From Ulva prolifera (lineage: Eukaryota; Chlorophyta; Ulvophyceae; Ulvales; Ulvaceae), in the NCBI GenBank assembly GCA_023078555.1, contig CM041198.1, forward strand, positions 6,080,924 through 6,144,923: a stretch of DNA of 64,000 bases, given 5' to 3'. This document shows, one piece after another, positions 1 through 10,817 of the stretch (position 1 is the stretch's first letter; each line of letters begins with the position of its first letter). The position numbers and the translations under genes are program-made. The notes below the pieces were generated by a model. That model was not told the DNA's origin. It saw nothing but the letters and a program-made list of their open reading frames with translations, and searched no databases.

Positions 1-1017
1 CAGATCAAGTACGGCTGGCACAGTGCGCGCAGCAACGCTGACACCAGCCTGGCACGTGGGACCAATGTCCGAGCACTAGGCTACACAAGAATGCAATAAC
101 TAACGATCAATGACAGAACTTATTGTTTGATCAGAGATCAAGGGATGAGGACGCTGCTGGTGCACAAGAGTTGACAGATGCATCGAGTTCGCATCAGCTC
201 TTGCCATGGTGCCTCGGGTAATAGGTTTGACGGAAGTCAAAGTGGGCTGACTTCCCGCTTGGAGACCATGCCTGCAGCGGCGTGAGCACATGCCAGGCCG
301 CAGAGGATTATTGTTGAACGAGTTTCGGTGGTGGATCATACAGAGCGGGCCCTCCATGGAATGGTACTCAATTGTGCTGCCCCATGCCAGTGCTCGAGGT
401 GATGACCACCGCCGGCAGGGTGGGGTCTCACGAAGCCCCTAAAAGGTTGCTGAACGGGCGCCAGGCGTGGGGTTTAAGCATGCCTTGTTTGAGTCCGGCA
501 CATCGTCTGGATCCTCGAGCATTGTGCTGCTTGGGCTTGTGTTTTTCGCAATGAGACAGTCCTGACATGCCGCCGGGCCACCGAGCCAAGGGCCACTGAA
601 GGGAATTTGCACTCGGTGCTTTGTGTCTGTGTGAGTTCAATGTTTTCGCCGGGAGCTGTTTGGTCAGGCCAAAAACACAATACGAATCTCCTTGTGGCTA
701 GCGGGTGTGCATCAGATCCGACGACAGAGGCTTAGAGGAGCAACAGTACCTCTGCTGACAGCCCTTGAACGTTCATGCATGTACTTCACTGAAACATCCG
801 CGCGTCCTTGCTGCGTGGGCTACTGGCTGCAGCTGGATGCAATCTGGCCAGTGAACATCCTCGCTTTGCTCTGAGGAAAGTCCCGATGTACACGTTGTCT
901 TGGCAGGTACACAGCGCGGACGTCGCGCTGCTGCTCTAGAAACGGCATACTCAAAGACGTGATTCTACATCTAATTACTTCGTCGTTTCGCTTGCGGCGA
1001 AACGCGACCTTTCCAGG
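1..1017. other. non-coding sequence upstream of CFAP210
   Basis: No reading frame here has recognisable protein similarity, and all are short. The stretch presumably holds the promoter and 5' leader of the CFAP210 gene that starts at 1018. I saw no clear TATA box or other promoter element. An upstream non-coding exon cannot be excluded. Confidence 0.4.
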
Positions 1018-4000
1018 ATGGCTTCTGTCAGCGTTGTTTCTGCAGCTCAGCTGAAGACCATGAAAAGCTTGGTACGGAACGGCCCTGATCAAACTTTCAG
1101 AAGCATCTAACACTACTCTCGACCTGCGAGGCAGTCTATGTTTGCAGATTGCTCCACCAGAATCTACCGACAAGACCAAGTACCTGCTTGAGCTACATGA
1201 GCGGAGCAAGCATAGGGCACAAGGCTGGCCCAACACTTTGGAGGTGTGGCCCACGTTGTATGACATTTTGTGTTTGAATGAAGTCGCTTGGGATGCACTG
1301 ACGGGAGTTCTGTTTTGTATTACCATCAATTTTTTTTAATTTGCAGGCACAGCGGCAGCGGAAAGACCGTGCTAGGCGAGAGCGTCTGGCTGCAAGTGAA
1401 GCCGTTAAAGCTCAGGTAATGTGCAGCTCGACGTCAGCAGTGTCTACTGCACCTTTTATACCGTGGTGGTGCATAAGATGCCTTGAGTTTGACACAGAGC
1501 ACTGATGAAACTGCAAATTCTAAACAGGCATAGAACCGCAATTCAGCCAGCATGTTACTCCGCTACCAGGTGTATCTAGCACTGAGTCCTTTCTAGTGTT
1601 GAAGTTCTCATGCAGGCCAACTTTTGCATGGATACCTGAGCTTGTTTCACCTCTTCAGTCCACAGCTGTGGGAACGACTATGGCAACAGCACAACTCACA
1701 CCTCCCCATTTGTACCGCTGCACCTATCCTTGAGTAACCTGTGCGCTTCTCTGTACAGCAAGATATGGAAGAGGCAAAGGTCAAGGAAAAAGCCCGCAGA
1801 GGAACTCTTGAAAGGGTGAACAAGATGCTATTTCACGACACAGATGCCGCAAAGTCATTTCACAGCGCAGCCATGCACTGTGACGTGCTTGCAGAGCGCT
1901 CCGCTCAGATCGAGCTCAAACATCAGGTGGGAGCCAGACATACGCACAGCTGTGTTTGCTTGCCTTTATACAGAAGGTTGAACCAGTTCTCACTCCGAGC
2001 ATGACCCCTGCTGCTCCATGCTGCCTTTCTATCCCCTTTGATCTCCCGCTCTTGTGCCGAAATTGTCAAAGCGATGTGTGGCCATGTCGTCACACCTATG
2101 AGCATGCCGGGCGTGTAATCACACAACACGCCGACAACCCCAGCCAATCCACATCAGCAGCGTGGTGAGCTGGCGACTGAACTCCGGTGAGAATGTTCTC
2201 CTCGCTCGGTGTGCCACTTTGCTTGCATGCCGCATTTGTGTTGTTCATGACATGACTCAGTCCACCGAGATGCTCCGCGATGTGCACGTCTTGAATTGAT
2301 CAGAAAGTCTGCAGGTCGCAGCTCTCCGCAAGGCCCAGGAGGAGGCATTTGAGAGGCAGAGGCGGGAACAGGTGGAGCTGGCGGAGGATGCAGAGCTGCA
2401 GCGCCTCCGTGAGGCGCGAGAGCGGGCCCTGGAGCAGAAGGCAGGCCAGATGGAGCAGCTTGCAGAGCTTCGGGCCAGTATTCTGGCTGATAGAGCTGCG
2501 AATAAAGAAGAGGTGCGGCCTCCCGCATGCCTCAGTATCAGCCTGGATTAGCTGCCATTGCGTTCTCCTGCGCTCCTGGGCCATGTCAACATGATTCCAA
2601 GCACAGGCCTTGCACTCACCTGTGCACTCACCTGTGATCACATAGCTCATTGCAAGACAATTACCGCCACAGGATAGTAGTTGCTGCCATGTAGTCAACA
2701 GCATCATCGTTGCTGTCTGCAAAGCGTCCGTGCGCTGTGGCAGAACCAAGGTCAATGAGGTGGGAACAATGTGGCGACTCCGCCTGTCTCCATCTGTGGT
2801 GCCCTCTGTACATTGCAGCCTGATCTGGATGCAACAGCGGAGCATGGCTGCTTGCAACAGTCAATCAGTGTGCATGTGCAGCAGCGATCCTGGCCACGCA
2901 TGCATGCTACACCTCAGACGCTGAGCTTGCAATGATCCACGTGGCTGCATGCAACAGTCAATCATTGTGCATGTGCAGCAGCGATCCTGGCCACCCATGC
3001 ATGCTACACCTCAAGACGCTGAGCTTGCAATGATCCACATCATGCAGGGCGAGTTGCTGAAGCAGAAGGCCGCTGCAGAGGCGGCAGATGCGGCGGAGAA
3101 GGAGCGCCAGGCGCGCGAGCGGGCTGTCAAGGCCAATGCGGACACGGCCCGTGCTAACGAGGCGCTTCTGGAGTTCAAGGCCCGTGAGGCGGAGCGGGAG
3201 GCTGCTGCGGAGCGCTCGCGGCATGCCTACACGGAGGCGCAGGAGCGCAAGGTGGCGGAGCGGAAGCGGCGGGAGGCAGCCCGGGAGGCCGAGAAGGAGG
3301 CCAAGCGCAAAGTCATGGTGCGCCGTTGACCGCTGCCTTCTCTGCCGGCCTGCTGTGATGCTTAATGCGGGCTTGCAAGGCCCTGAGAAATAGAAGGATT
3401 CTGGTGTTGTCGGACGGTGTCCAGGTCCCAGCTCTGAACAGACTCCGAGGGGATATGGACCTGGTCGATCGTGCGGAAGCACGGTGTTGCTTGCTTCTGA
3501 CAGTATGTGTGCTGCTTGTGAGCGTGTGGTCAATCTGAATGGAGTTGACTGCAGCGCCAGACTATGGTCCAGGCTGCACCCGTCTGAGTTCTGTCCTGGC
3601 CATCTTGGTTCTGAACTCAACAGCTCCAGCGATCAGGGCCGATGGTGGCGTCCAAGCAACATCCTGATGCAGCCTGCAGAGCGGCGCTGTGTTCTAGTGA
3701 GAAACTCCGCACGGCTGGAGGCTGTCAGAGATGCGACACTCTGTGTGCAAGGCAGACACGGTGTTGTTGGGCAGGTCGACTTGATGGAGAGCAAGTTCAA
3801 GGAGTTCATGAGCAACGAGAACGAGCGCCTCGATCGAGACGTGAAGGCTGCAGATGACCGCAGTGCTGCTGTCGCGGCCGAGCGAGCCGCCCAGAGGCGA
3901 GCAGAGTGGGAGGCGATCTGTGCCTCTCGTGAGCAGCAACTGGGCGCCCGTGCTGATGACAAGCGGCAGCAGATGCTCGAGGAGCAAGCCTTCGCTGCAG

Positions 4001-5015
4001 CCTGGAATGTACGGTCCATGCTTCTTGTCCAGACGTGGCGGGATCGCAGCAGCAGTCGTAGGCGGGGCCGAGGGGCTGTTTGGTTATGGATTGGAAGGGA
4101 GTGCGGGGGGGTGCGAGCATTCAGAGTCGTGCATATTGTTCACAAGCGTGCAATGGTCTGGGAACTCTGGTCCGTGCTTGGGACCAGGTCAATCACGAGA
4201 GATTGCAGGTGGAGCCACGACCATTTGTGGCAATCCTTAAGCTTCTGGCTGCCACAACGTGGTGTGTCACTGGGCTTTGGAAGAGCGTAGTTTACGTACA
4301 TTTGCTGACAGTTGTACGCAGCTCATAATCATTCTGAGCAAGACAATTGGATTGTTGGTCGAAGCATATTAATGTCACCTCTGCCCGACACAGGCTGCTT
4401 TATGGTCGACCAGGGCCACAATAGCGAGCCACAGCCTTCGGTCCAGAAGAGACACAGATCCCACGATGTGAGCCCATGGTCTCGAGCATGGTTTGGGGCA
4501 CTCTTGACTGATGTTCGCCTGTTCCGTTGTGTGTTTGGGCCGAGAGAAGCATCCTTGTAATGCAATATGTGCTTGTGGCAGATACTGAAGCTTCGCCCAA
4601 ACCATGGAGCGGCGGAGTCAGAGATGTATTGAACAGGCGCAATCCTGTAGTCTAGCACATCAAGCCAGATGCTGCAGTCCATCGCACTACGTAGAATGGC
4701 TTTGGCGTGGACGTGCAGGAGAGGATGAAGCAGTTGGTCGAGGAGGAGACAGCTGAAGAGGAATCGAGGAGGGCACACAACAAGCACATCTCCGACTTCC
4801 AGAAGCACCAGATGATGCTGAAGAAGAAGAAAATTCAAGCTGCAAAGGTGCAGAAGCTGCAAGAGGCGGCAATGGTTGAGGTGCTGTCATCGGATGCAGA
4901 CAAGCGATTCAACAGGTATGCTGAGGAGCTGATTGGCGAGTACAAGCGACAAGGAAAGCCCATCAAGCCTTTGGAGCTGGTGTTGACCAAACCTGCTCCG
5001 TTCCAGAGCGCATGA
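1018..5015 (+). CDS. CFAP210: Cilia- and flagella-associated protein 210 (CFAP210/CCDC173), trichohyalin-plectin-homology coiled coil
   Basis: Eight coding exons join to about 461 residues: 1018-1071, 1148-1243, 1347-1415, 1759-1926, 2315-2512, 3048-3317, 3775-4008 and 4719-5015 (stop TGA). All introns are GT-AG and phase 0, and the spliced frame stays open throughout. The protein is almost entirely charged coiled coil, rich in Glu, Arg, Lys and Ala. Two family signatures are visible: GWPNTLEAQR, spanning the exon 2/3 junction, and FHSAAMHCDVLAERSAQIEL in exon 4, matching the FHSALLLTEVLKEREAQIE block I recall for CCDC173/CFAP210. The C-terminal exon ends with a GKPIKPLELVL motif. In the known family this is a microtubule inner protein bound inside axonemal doublets. 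Length is a little shorter than the roughly 550 residues of the human protein. The least certain part is exon 1 (MASVSVVSAAQLKTMKSL), chosen because it supplies an ATG and a phase-0 donor. Confidence 0.85.
2845..3038. repeat. direct tandem duplication of about 97 bp inside a CFAP210 intron
   Basis: The block at 2845-2940 recurs nearly unchanged at 2942-3038, starting TGGCTGC and ending TGCAATGATCCAC. The second copy abuts the splice acceptor CATGCAG at 3041-3047. It contains several TGCATG motifs. Only a few substitutions and a one-base indel separate the copies, so it is recent. Confidence 0.9.
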
Positions 5016-5594
5016 CGCAGCCATTTTGGAATTAGCAGCACAGGCTTATGGACAAGCACTATCACAGAGGCAGCATGTTAGACATTGGTTTCCCATGGCC
5101 AGAAGCTACCAGAGCCCGTTGATAGGGCTTGCTCCCTGGACTGTGCACAGAAGCATGAGCAAGACGTAGACCAGGAACATTTGACTGTGAAGCGGCTGAG
5201 AAAAGATCTCATCCCTGGATCACACGATGTGATGTTTGACAAATGAACACAGATTGCCAAGAAGTTTCCCCACAGACCATGGACTGCGACGGTCGTAAAA
5301 GCTCTGGTCATGTATCGCGGGACTGTCACCGGGACATGCCAGCACGTTAACGCTCTTGACTCGACCCGCCGTCGTCGAGATGGGTCTGGAGGTCCTATTC
5401 TTGGTCCTCTCGATGCGCAGATGTGTATTTTTGTATGTTTAGCGCGCTTGCGACATAACTAACCGATGTTGACGTGATCTGCTGTGTAGCCTCACCGCGA
5501 CATTTTTGAGGTGAGCCTAGACGTATAGCTACATGTGCAGCTGTTTGATAACGGCAATCTTCTGTCTCTGATCTTTTATTTATTGGTAAAGGGC
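5016..5594. other. intergenic region between CFAP210 and ubiquilin
   Basis: This stretch follows the CFAP210 stop and precedes the ubiquilin ATG on the same strand. It should hold the 3' UTR of the first gene and the promoter and leader of the second. I see no convincing TATA box or polyadenylation signal and no further coding exon. Confidence 0.5.
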
Positions 5595-7936
5595 ATGAGC
5601 GAGAGTATCAACATCGTCATCAAGCCTACAGGGCAGAGCAGTGACAAGCCCGACCGATTTACCATCACAGTGCTTGCTGATGCCACGATCTTGCACCTCA
5701 AAGAAGAGGTGGCAAAGCACTGCGATCTTGCAGCAGAGCAGCAGCGGCTCATTTATAAAGGCCAGATCATGAAAGACCACCAAACCGTCGTTGACTATGG
5801 TATGTCTATCCCGTCAGGCATATGTATGCCGTAATCTCCAAAGGTCTGTCACGTTGCAGTGGGTTATCTGTGCAGGTATAGGAGACCAGCATGTCGTCCA
5901 TATGGTGCGTGGGCGACCTGCGGCCAGCGACGGGTACGTCCCGCAGCTAATCTTAAAGCAGTATTTTTGTGGTGTAATACGTGCCACTTGATTAGTTGTT
6001 ACCGTGCAGGGCCGCGCAAGCTCCGCGAGTTCCAACAGGGCCCGCTCAAGCCCCAAGCCTACTGCCAGTGTGGTTTCTTTTTCTTTCGCTGCATGCTGCC
6101 TCGTCCTGAGCAGAGTTTTGCCTCGAGATTCTTGAATGTTTGGCTCTGTGTGCAGGCTGGCATGGGGGCAGACAACCCCATGATGCAAGCATTCATGAAC
6201 AACCCAGACTTGTTGCGGACGATGATGCAGTCCAGTCCGGTCATGCAGAATTTGATGGAGCAGAACCCTCAGATGGCGCAAGTTCTCAACAATCCAGAAG
6301 TATTGCGAGATGCAATGAGGGCGATGTCGAGCCCAGTGCGTCCCGTGCCAAAAGCCGTGAGATCACTGCAGCTCTGGCTAGGTTCACCAGTCATCTGCAG
6401 GCATGAATTTCCTGGTGATAGATTTCCACACATGCCATGCTGCCCAAAGGCGATACTCCTGTATGCACAGGCCGTGTGGGATCCATGCTGACAAAGACCA
6501 TATGCTGTGGCCCTGGACGGACCGTCTTGACCAGATGCACTGGTATTGTATCAGTGGTATATATAGTCATGTCCAATGTACTCCAGAAGCCAACTTCAGC
6601 AATCCCTGACCCTGACAACTTCAGCAATCCCTGACCCTGACCTCAGCGTTCACAGCGGCGGTGTTGCAGGGAATGATGCAAGAGCAGATGCGTACGAACG
6701 ATGTGGCCATGCGAAACATCGAGACCATGCCCGGTGGCTATGACCACCTGCGGCGAATGTTCGAATCGGCGAATGATGCCATCAACGCGGCAAACACGCC
6801 AAGTTCCGCCCCGGCGTCTGGAGGCGCCACAGCCAACCCCCTCGCATCCATGTTGTCCAACCTCGGCATTGCCCCCGGCGATGCTGCCGGAGCTGCCGCC
6901 GGCGGTGGCGCAGCCGCGCCCGCACCCGCCGACAGCGCCGCCCCGAATGACTCTCCCCTGCCCAACCCATGGGCGCCGAGCGGCGGCGGCGCGGCGGCCC
7001 CTGGCGGCGCAGCCGCTGCCGGCCTTCCAGGTGGCGACCTGATGTCCCTACTGGGTGGAGCTGGCGGCGGCGGGGGCCTTGGGGGGGCTGGGGGGCCCCC
7101 CGCCGCCGGCGCGGGGATGGAGGGCATGGCGAGCATGCTGCAGAACCCCGCGATGCAGGAGATGATGCCGCAGCTGATGTCCCAGATGATGAGCAACCCC
7201 GGCATGCGGGAGATGCTGTTCCAGTCCAACCCGCAGATGCGCGCCATGGCCGAGTCGAACCCGGCAATCATGGACATGATGGCCAACCCCGAAATGCTCC
7301 GTGTCATGCTCAACCCTGAGGTCTGCAGCCGCACCCTGCTGGCCACGTGAACTGAAACACCATGGACACAAGCTGTGCCATCATGTCTGTGTGCACTCGC
7401 TCACCTTGATCTTCCTTTGTGGCACGGACACAGCTCGCACATGCCCTGGTGCCTCCACAAATACACGCCATCCATCGATCCCAGGTCCGCGGCCAGATCG
7501 TCCCCTGTGCGTGCACCTCACACACAGAAGTGGCCAAGCATGTGGGCAACACCGTGCCGTCTGCCCGCAGGTCCTCCGCGCGTCTATGCAAGCGATGCAA
7601 GGGTCCGGTGGCATGGGCATGGGCGGCGGCGCGGGCGGGGCACTCGGGGGCGGCCCCGGCGCCGCCGGCGCCCCGGACATTGCCGGCCTCATGCAGGCGC
7701 TCGGGGGCGCCGGCGGCGCCGGCGGCATGGCCCCCGGGCTCGCGGGGCTGCTCGGCGCTGGTGGCGCCGGCGGCGGCGCGCTGCCACCGGTCGCCAACCC
7801 TGAGGAGACGTACGCCCCGCAGCTGCAGCAGCTGCGGGACATGGGCTTCGGCAACCACCAGGAGAACATCCGTGCGCTGCAGGCGACCGGCGGCAATGTG
7901 AACGCCGCCGTCGAGCGCCTGCTGTCTGCCTTGTAG
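5595..7936 (+). CDS. UBQLN: Ubiquilin/Dsk2 family proteasome shuttle factor (UBL - STI1 repeats - UBA)
   Basis: Six coding exons, 5595-5799, 5876-5933, 6010-6067, 6156-6335, 6670-7320 and 7571-7936 (stop TAG), give about 505 residues. Exons 1-2 encode an N-terminal ubiquitin-like fold (starts [13 protein letters not shown], continues [15 protein letters not shown] and [11 protein letters not shown]). Exon 4 begins STI1-type Met/Asn-rich repeats ([14 protein letters not shown]), continued in exon 5 by [16 protein letters not shown], the ubiquilin hallmark. A Gly/Ala/Pro-rich linker and a second STI1 repeat follow ([16 protein letters not shown]). The last exon carries a Gly/Ala-rich stretch and a C-terminal UBA domain ([13 protein letters not shown] ... 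[14 protein letters not shown]). Known members carry ubiquitinated clients to the proteasome in the cytosol. The frame opens slightly upstream at 5535, but 5595 matches the usual family start. Splice phases agree at every junction. Confidence 0.93.
6592..6641. repeat. perfect 25-bp tandem duplication in a ubiquilin intron
   Basis: Two identical 25-bp units, 6592-6616 and 6617-6641, each begin AACTTCAGC and end CCCTGACCCTGAC. They lie 28 bp before the acceptor TTGCAG ending at 6669. CTGAC resembles a branch-point sequence, so the duplication multiplies candidate branch points. Confidence 0.9.
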
Positions 7937-8379
7937 GAGAGCCGCCTCGCATCGCGTCGCCCGCCGATGGCTTGCGATGCGCTTCGCGCACCTGGCTGCC
8001 CTGGAGGCGCCTGTTCTCTGTTGAGGCTGATGGAGCGCTGCCTGCGAGGCTCTCAGTACGAGACACCTCTGGCGAGGGTGGGTCTTCCGGGCCGCGGCTG
8101 CGTTCGGACGCTCAGCTTGTGGTCAGATGCTGCTGCTTGAGAGGCACGTGCGGAGGGGTGATCTGCCGTGTGCGCACCGCATCCTCTCGCTCGCTGTGGA
8201 ACACAGTGTGAGGGTGGCTGATATCTGCGCTTGGGGGCTGGGTGACGTGCCCTTCGACGCGTCAAGGGCCTTACTGACCAACATCGTGGCTGCGGACGAG
8301 TGCAGCTCCATTCCTGCGTCCCTGTGCCGCTGCTGTTCCTGCTGCGGTCCCCCGGTACAAGCGGTCGTGACAAGCAAGT

Positions 8380-8398
8380 GGGGGGGGGGGGGGGGGGG
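8380..8398 (+). repeat. G19 homopolymer
   Basis: An uninterrupted run of 19 G downstream of ubiquilin. Similar G tracts occur at 10312-10335, 10565-10582, 11452-11472 and 62534-62571, and C tracts at 45214-45252 and 48757-48771. Confidence 0.9.
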
Positions 8399-9800
8399 CA
8401 TCTCTGCAGGCGAGGCCGGCTGATCATGTCGCCCATCTCGGTGCCTGCACTGCCTTCAGCCCATGTGCCATGCCAGCGTGCTGCTGCTCTTGGCTTGATT
8501 TGACACAGTGGTGGCGTTGCGAACATGTGAAGAGGCATGCCCAGGGCTCCACTGTTGTGCCTGCTTGGGAGGTGACCGTCGTGGCACATGCGTGTGTGAT
8601 GTCACTGTGGCACGGCTCCGGTAGGCGTGTGCGTGCCCCTGAGTTCCAGATCGCCTAGACGTGCTGTAATCATTGAGCTGTGCCACAAGGCTGGGTCTCA
8701 GGCTTGAGATTGGTGGGGATGCTGGCAGCGGCCGAGGCTGCAGGTGTGACGGTTCAGTCTGCCCTTCACTGACTCGGCAGCAGAAGGATACACCGGATTG
8801 CCTGTGTTTGTGAATGATGACTGTAGGAGCTTTCCCTGCACTACAGCTGGACTGTAGCTCCTGCTTGCTCCAGATCTGTCTGTGTGGGTGTTTGTGGGTG
8901 GCAGTGTGTCGCGCATGGACATGGTTGATGGATAGGTGACTGTGCTCCGCTGCATGTGTGTAACTCATAGAAGAGCTCAGCTACGTCCGAGTCCATGTGC
9001 AAGATGCAAAAGTTGTCCAGATTGTTGTGGTGGATTCCTGTCTCAACATGTGCACATTTCAGGGAAGACAGCGACTTGTGCCCTGTGCTTCAGGGTGATG
9101 CCGTCCACAAGGTGCCTGCATCACACCACGAGGGACCGAAACGAAAACAAGCGTGTTCGCGTTTCGGTCATTGGCAAAAATCAACAATGGTGCATGTGTT
9201 CCAGCAGAGCTGTGGAACATGGTTGTGCAGTGGGTTGCAGCCTAGCTTTCGGTGCTGATGGCCAGCTCTAACAACAAAACACACTTTCACAATTACACAT
9301 GCAGCCATGGAGCTACAAAATATTTCAATGTCCAGCTTCAGAGTAACACACATGTGCATCGCAGACCAGCAGCGCGGTGATGTGTTGCGCACAGGGAAAC
9401 AAGTAATGACCAGATTGTTGATCCCGCTAGTCCTGCCCCTCAATCCTGCTTGATGCACACAAACCCCCGTGGCACTGGTCACTGTTGTGTTCCCTAAATA
9501 CGTTGAAGACATGGGCTTCCTCAAAGTTGTTGAACGGACACCGATGCAACCCGCCATGCCTACACACCCGGAGGGCCAAGTCGCTCACCACTGCGCAGTG
9601 CGCACGTCACCAACCAGACCAGCAGCACAACAACCAGCATGTATCCACGACCAAGCAGCTTCGCTACAGCGATCTACTATGCATGCTGTGATGCCGCCGT
9701 TGCCATGTTCCACCGCCGAGGAGCCGTTCTGATGCAGCAATCGTGCTGCCTCCGGCCCCCACTAGAGCTGCAGAGCGAGGCTGCCAAACGTGCGTGACTG

Positions 9801-9836
9801 CACAGCATGCACAGCATGCACAGCATGCACAGCATG
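9801..9836 (+). repeat. (CACAGCATG)4 minisatellite
   Basis: Four perfect head-to-tail copies of the 9-mer CACAGCATG. The unit is a multiple of three, so the short frames crossing it read as repeating tripeptides such as TAC, but there is no sign of a real gene. Confidence 0.92.
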
Positions 9837-10311
9837 GGCCGATACCACTACAGGAGCGGGTGCACGTGCCCGGTGCTGTCTACAGCGCATCCGCCTGGCA
9901 GTACAGCCTGCCAACACAGCATGGCATTGCCACACTTCTGAAGTGCTATTGAAAGGCGGTCGGCCCTCGGCACTGCCACATGGAAGCCCATGCACACACT
10001 TCACCACATCACCGGCGATGCATAAGAACGCACTGCACACTGTGCAGCTCTCGAGCAGCCGGGCGGCCGAGGTGCCAATGGAGACACAGCGCACGCCAAG
10101 GGGTCTAGTACCAGGAGCGCATGTGGCGGCTACACCTCACAAGCACACGCCACATCTCAAGCACACGCCACGTAGCAGTTGCACCATGCGGTGCTACCCG
10201 CCTCTCATTGCTGAGCCTTTGTCATACACATCTGGCGCCAGTTGCAGCAATGAAAGCTCGCTGTGGGGTCACCCAGTGATGAGTGTGTGGCCTCACAGCG
10301 AGGGGAGGGGA

Positions 10312-10582
10312 GGGGGGGGGGGGGGGGGGGGGGGGAGGCGGGAGATGGAACGGCAAAACAATGCTGCCGAGGCCGCAGAGGCAGTGGCCCATGAGAAGCA
10401 CAGTCGACTTGAAAACAGATGCCTTCCTGTTATCTTGAAAACGGCGGCGGAGGCCATGCCGCTGGGTGTAGATGCTCCCGGAAGGTTCCAGAAGCCCCCG
10501 ACAGGAATGGCAGGTTCGCTTGACATCGTGATGGACCTGCGTGGAGAGCGGAACGGAGGGGGGAGGGGGGGGGGGGGGGGGG
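10312..10582 (+). repeat. paired G-rich homopolymer tracts
   Basis: G24 at 10312-10335 and an interrupted tract around 10556-10590, including G18 at 10565-10582, lie about 230 bp apart just downstream of the kinase gene's 3' end. On the kinase sense strand they are C-runs. Confidence 0.85.
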
Positions 10583-10817
10583 AGGGGGGGTTGGGGGATT
10601 CCGGGGCCGGCCGGACGGAGATCGCCACACTCAGACGACCAGTAACGTCTGACAGTATGGGTGGGCGGGGATGGCGGGCTTGTGTCGCAGGGGGAGTGCG
10701 GCGTGCAGCAGGCACAGCACGCGGAACACGAGGCAAAAGCCACAGCAGGCAGCGCCGTAGCGTCGCTGCATGGTGAGTTCAGATCATGATGAGCTCGGAT
10801 TGCCTGACGACGGTGAG

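Larger units (their letters stand above)
7937..10817. other. non-coding region between ubiquilin and the kinase gene (convergent 3' ends)
   Basis: Ubiquilin ends at 7936 (+) and the kinase probably ends at 10818 (-), so two 3' ends face each other here. Open frames in this stretch are low-complexity products of G-runs and CA/TG-rich sequence, with no recognisable protein. It holds G19 (8380-8398), G24 (10312-10335) and G18 (10565-10582), plus a 9-bp tandem repeat. I found no RNA gene. Confidence 0.5.

Noticed and set aside
6738..7346. Long minus-strand frame opposite ubiquilin exon 5
   Set aside because: It is a composition shadow of the GC-rich, Gly/Ala-coding exon; it has no family similarity, while the + strand reads a clear ubiquilin.
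9790..10776. 328-codon + strand frame
   Set aside because: The translation is dominated by the 9-bp repeat and poly-G (poly-Gly). No domain or exon structure is seen, and the region is the 3' flank of two genes.
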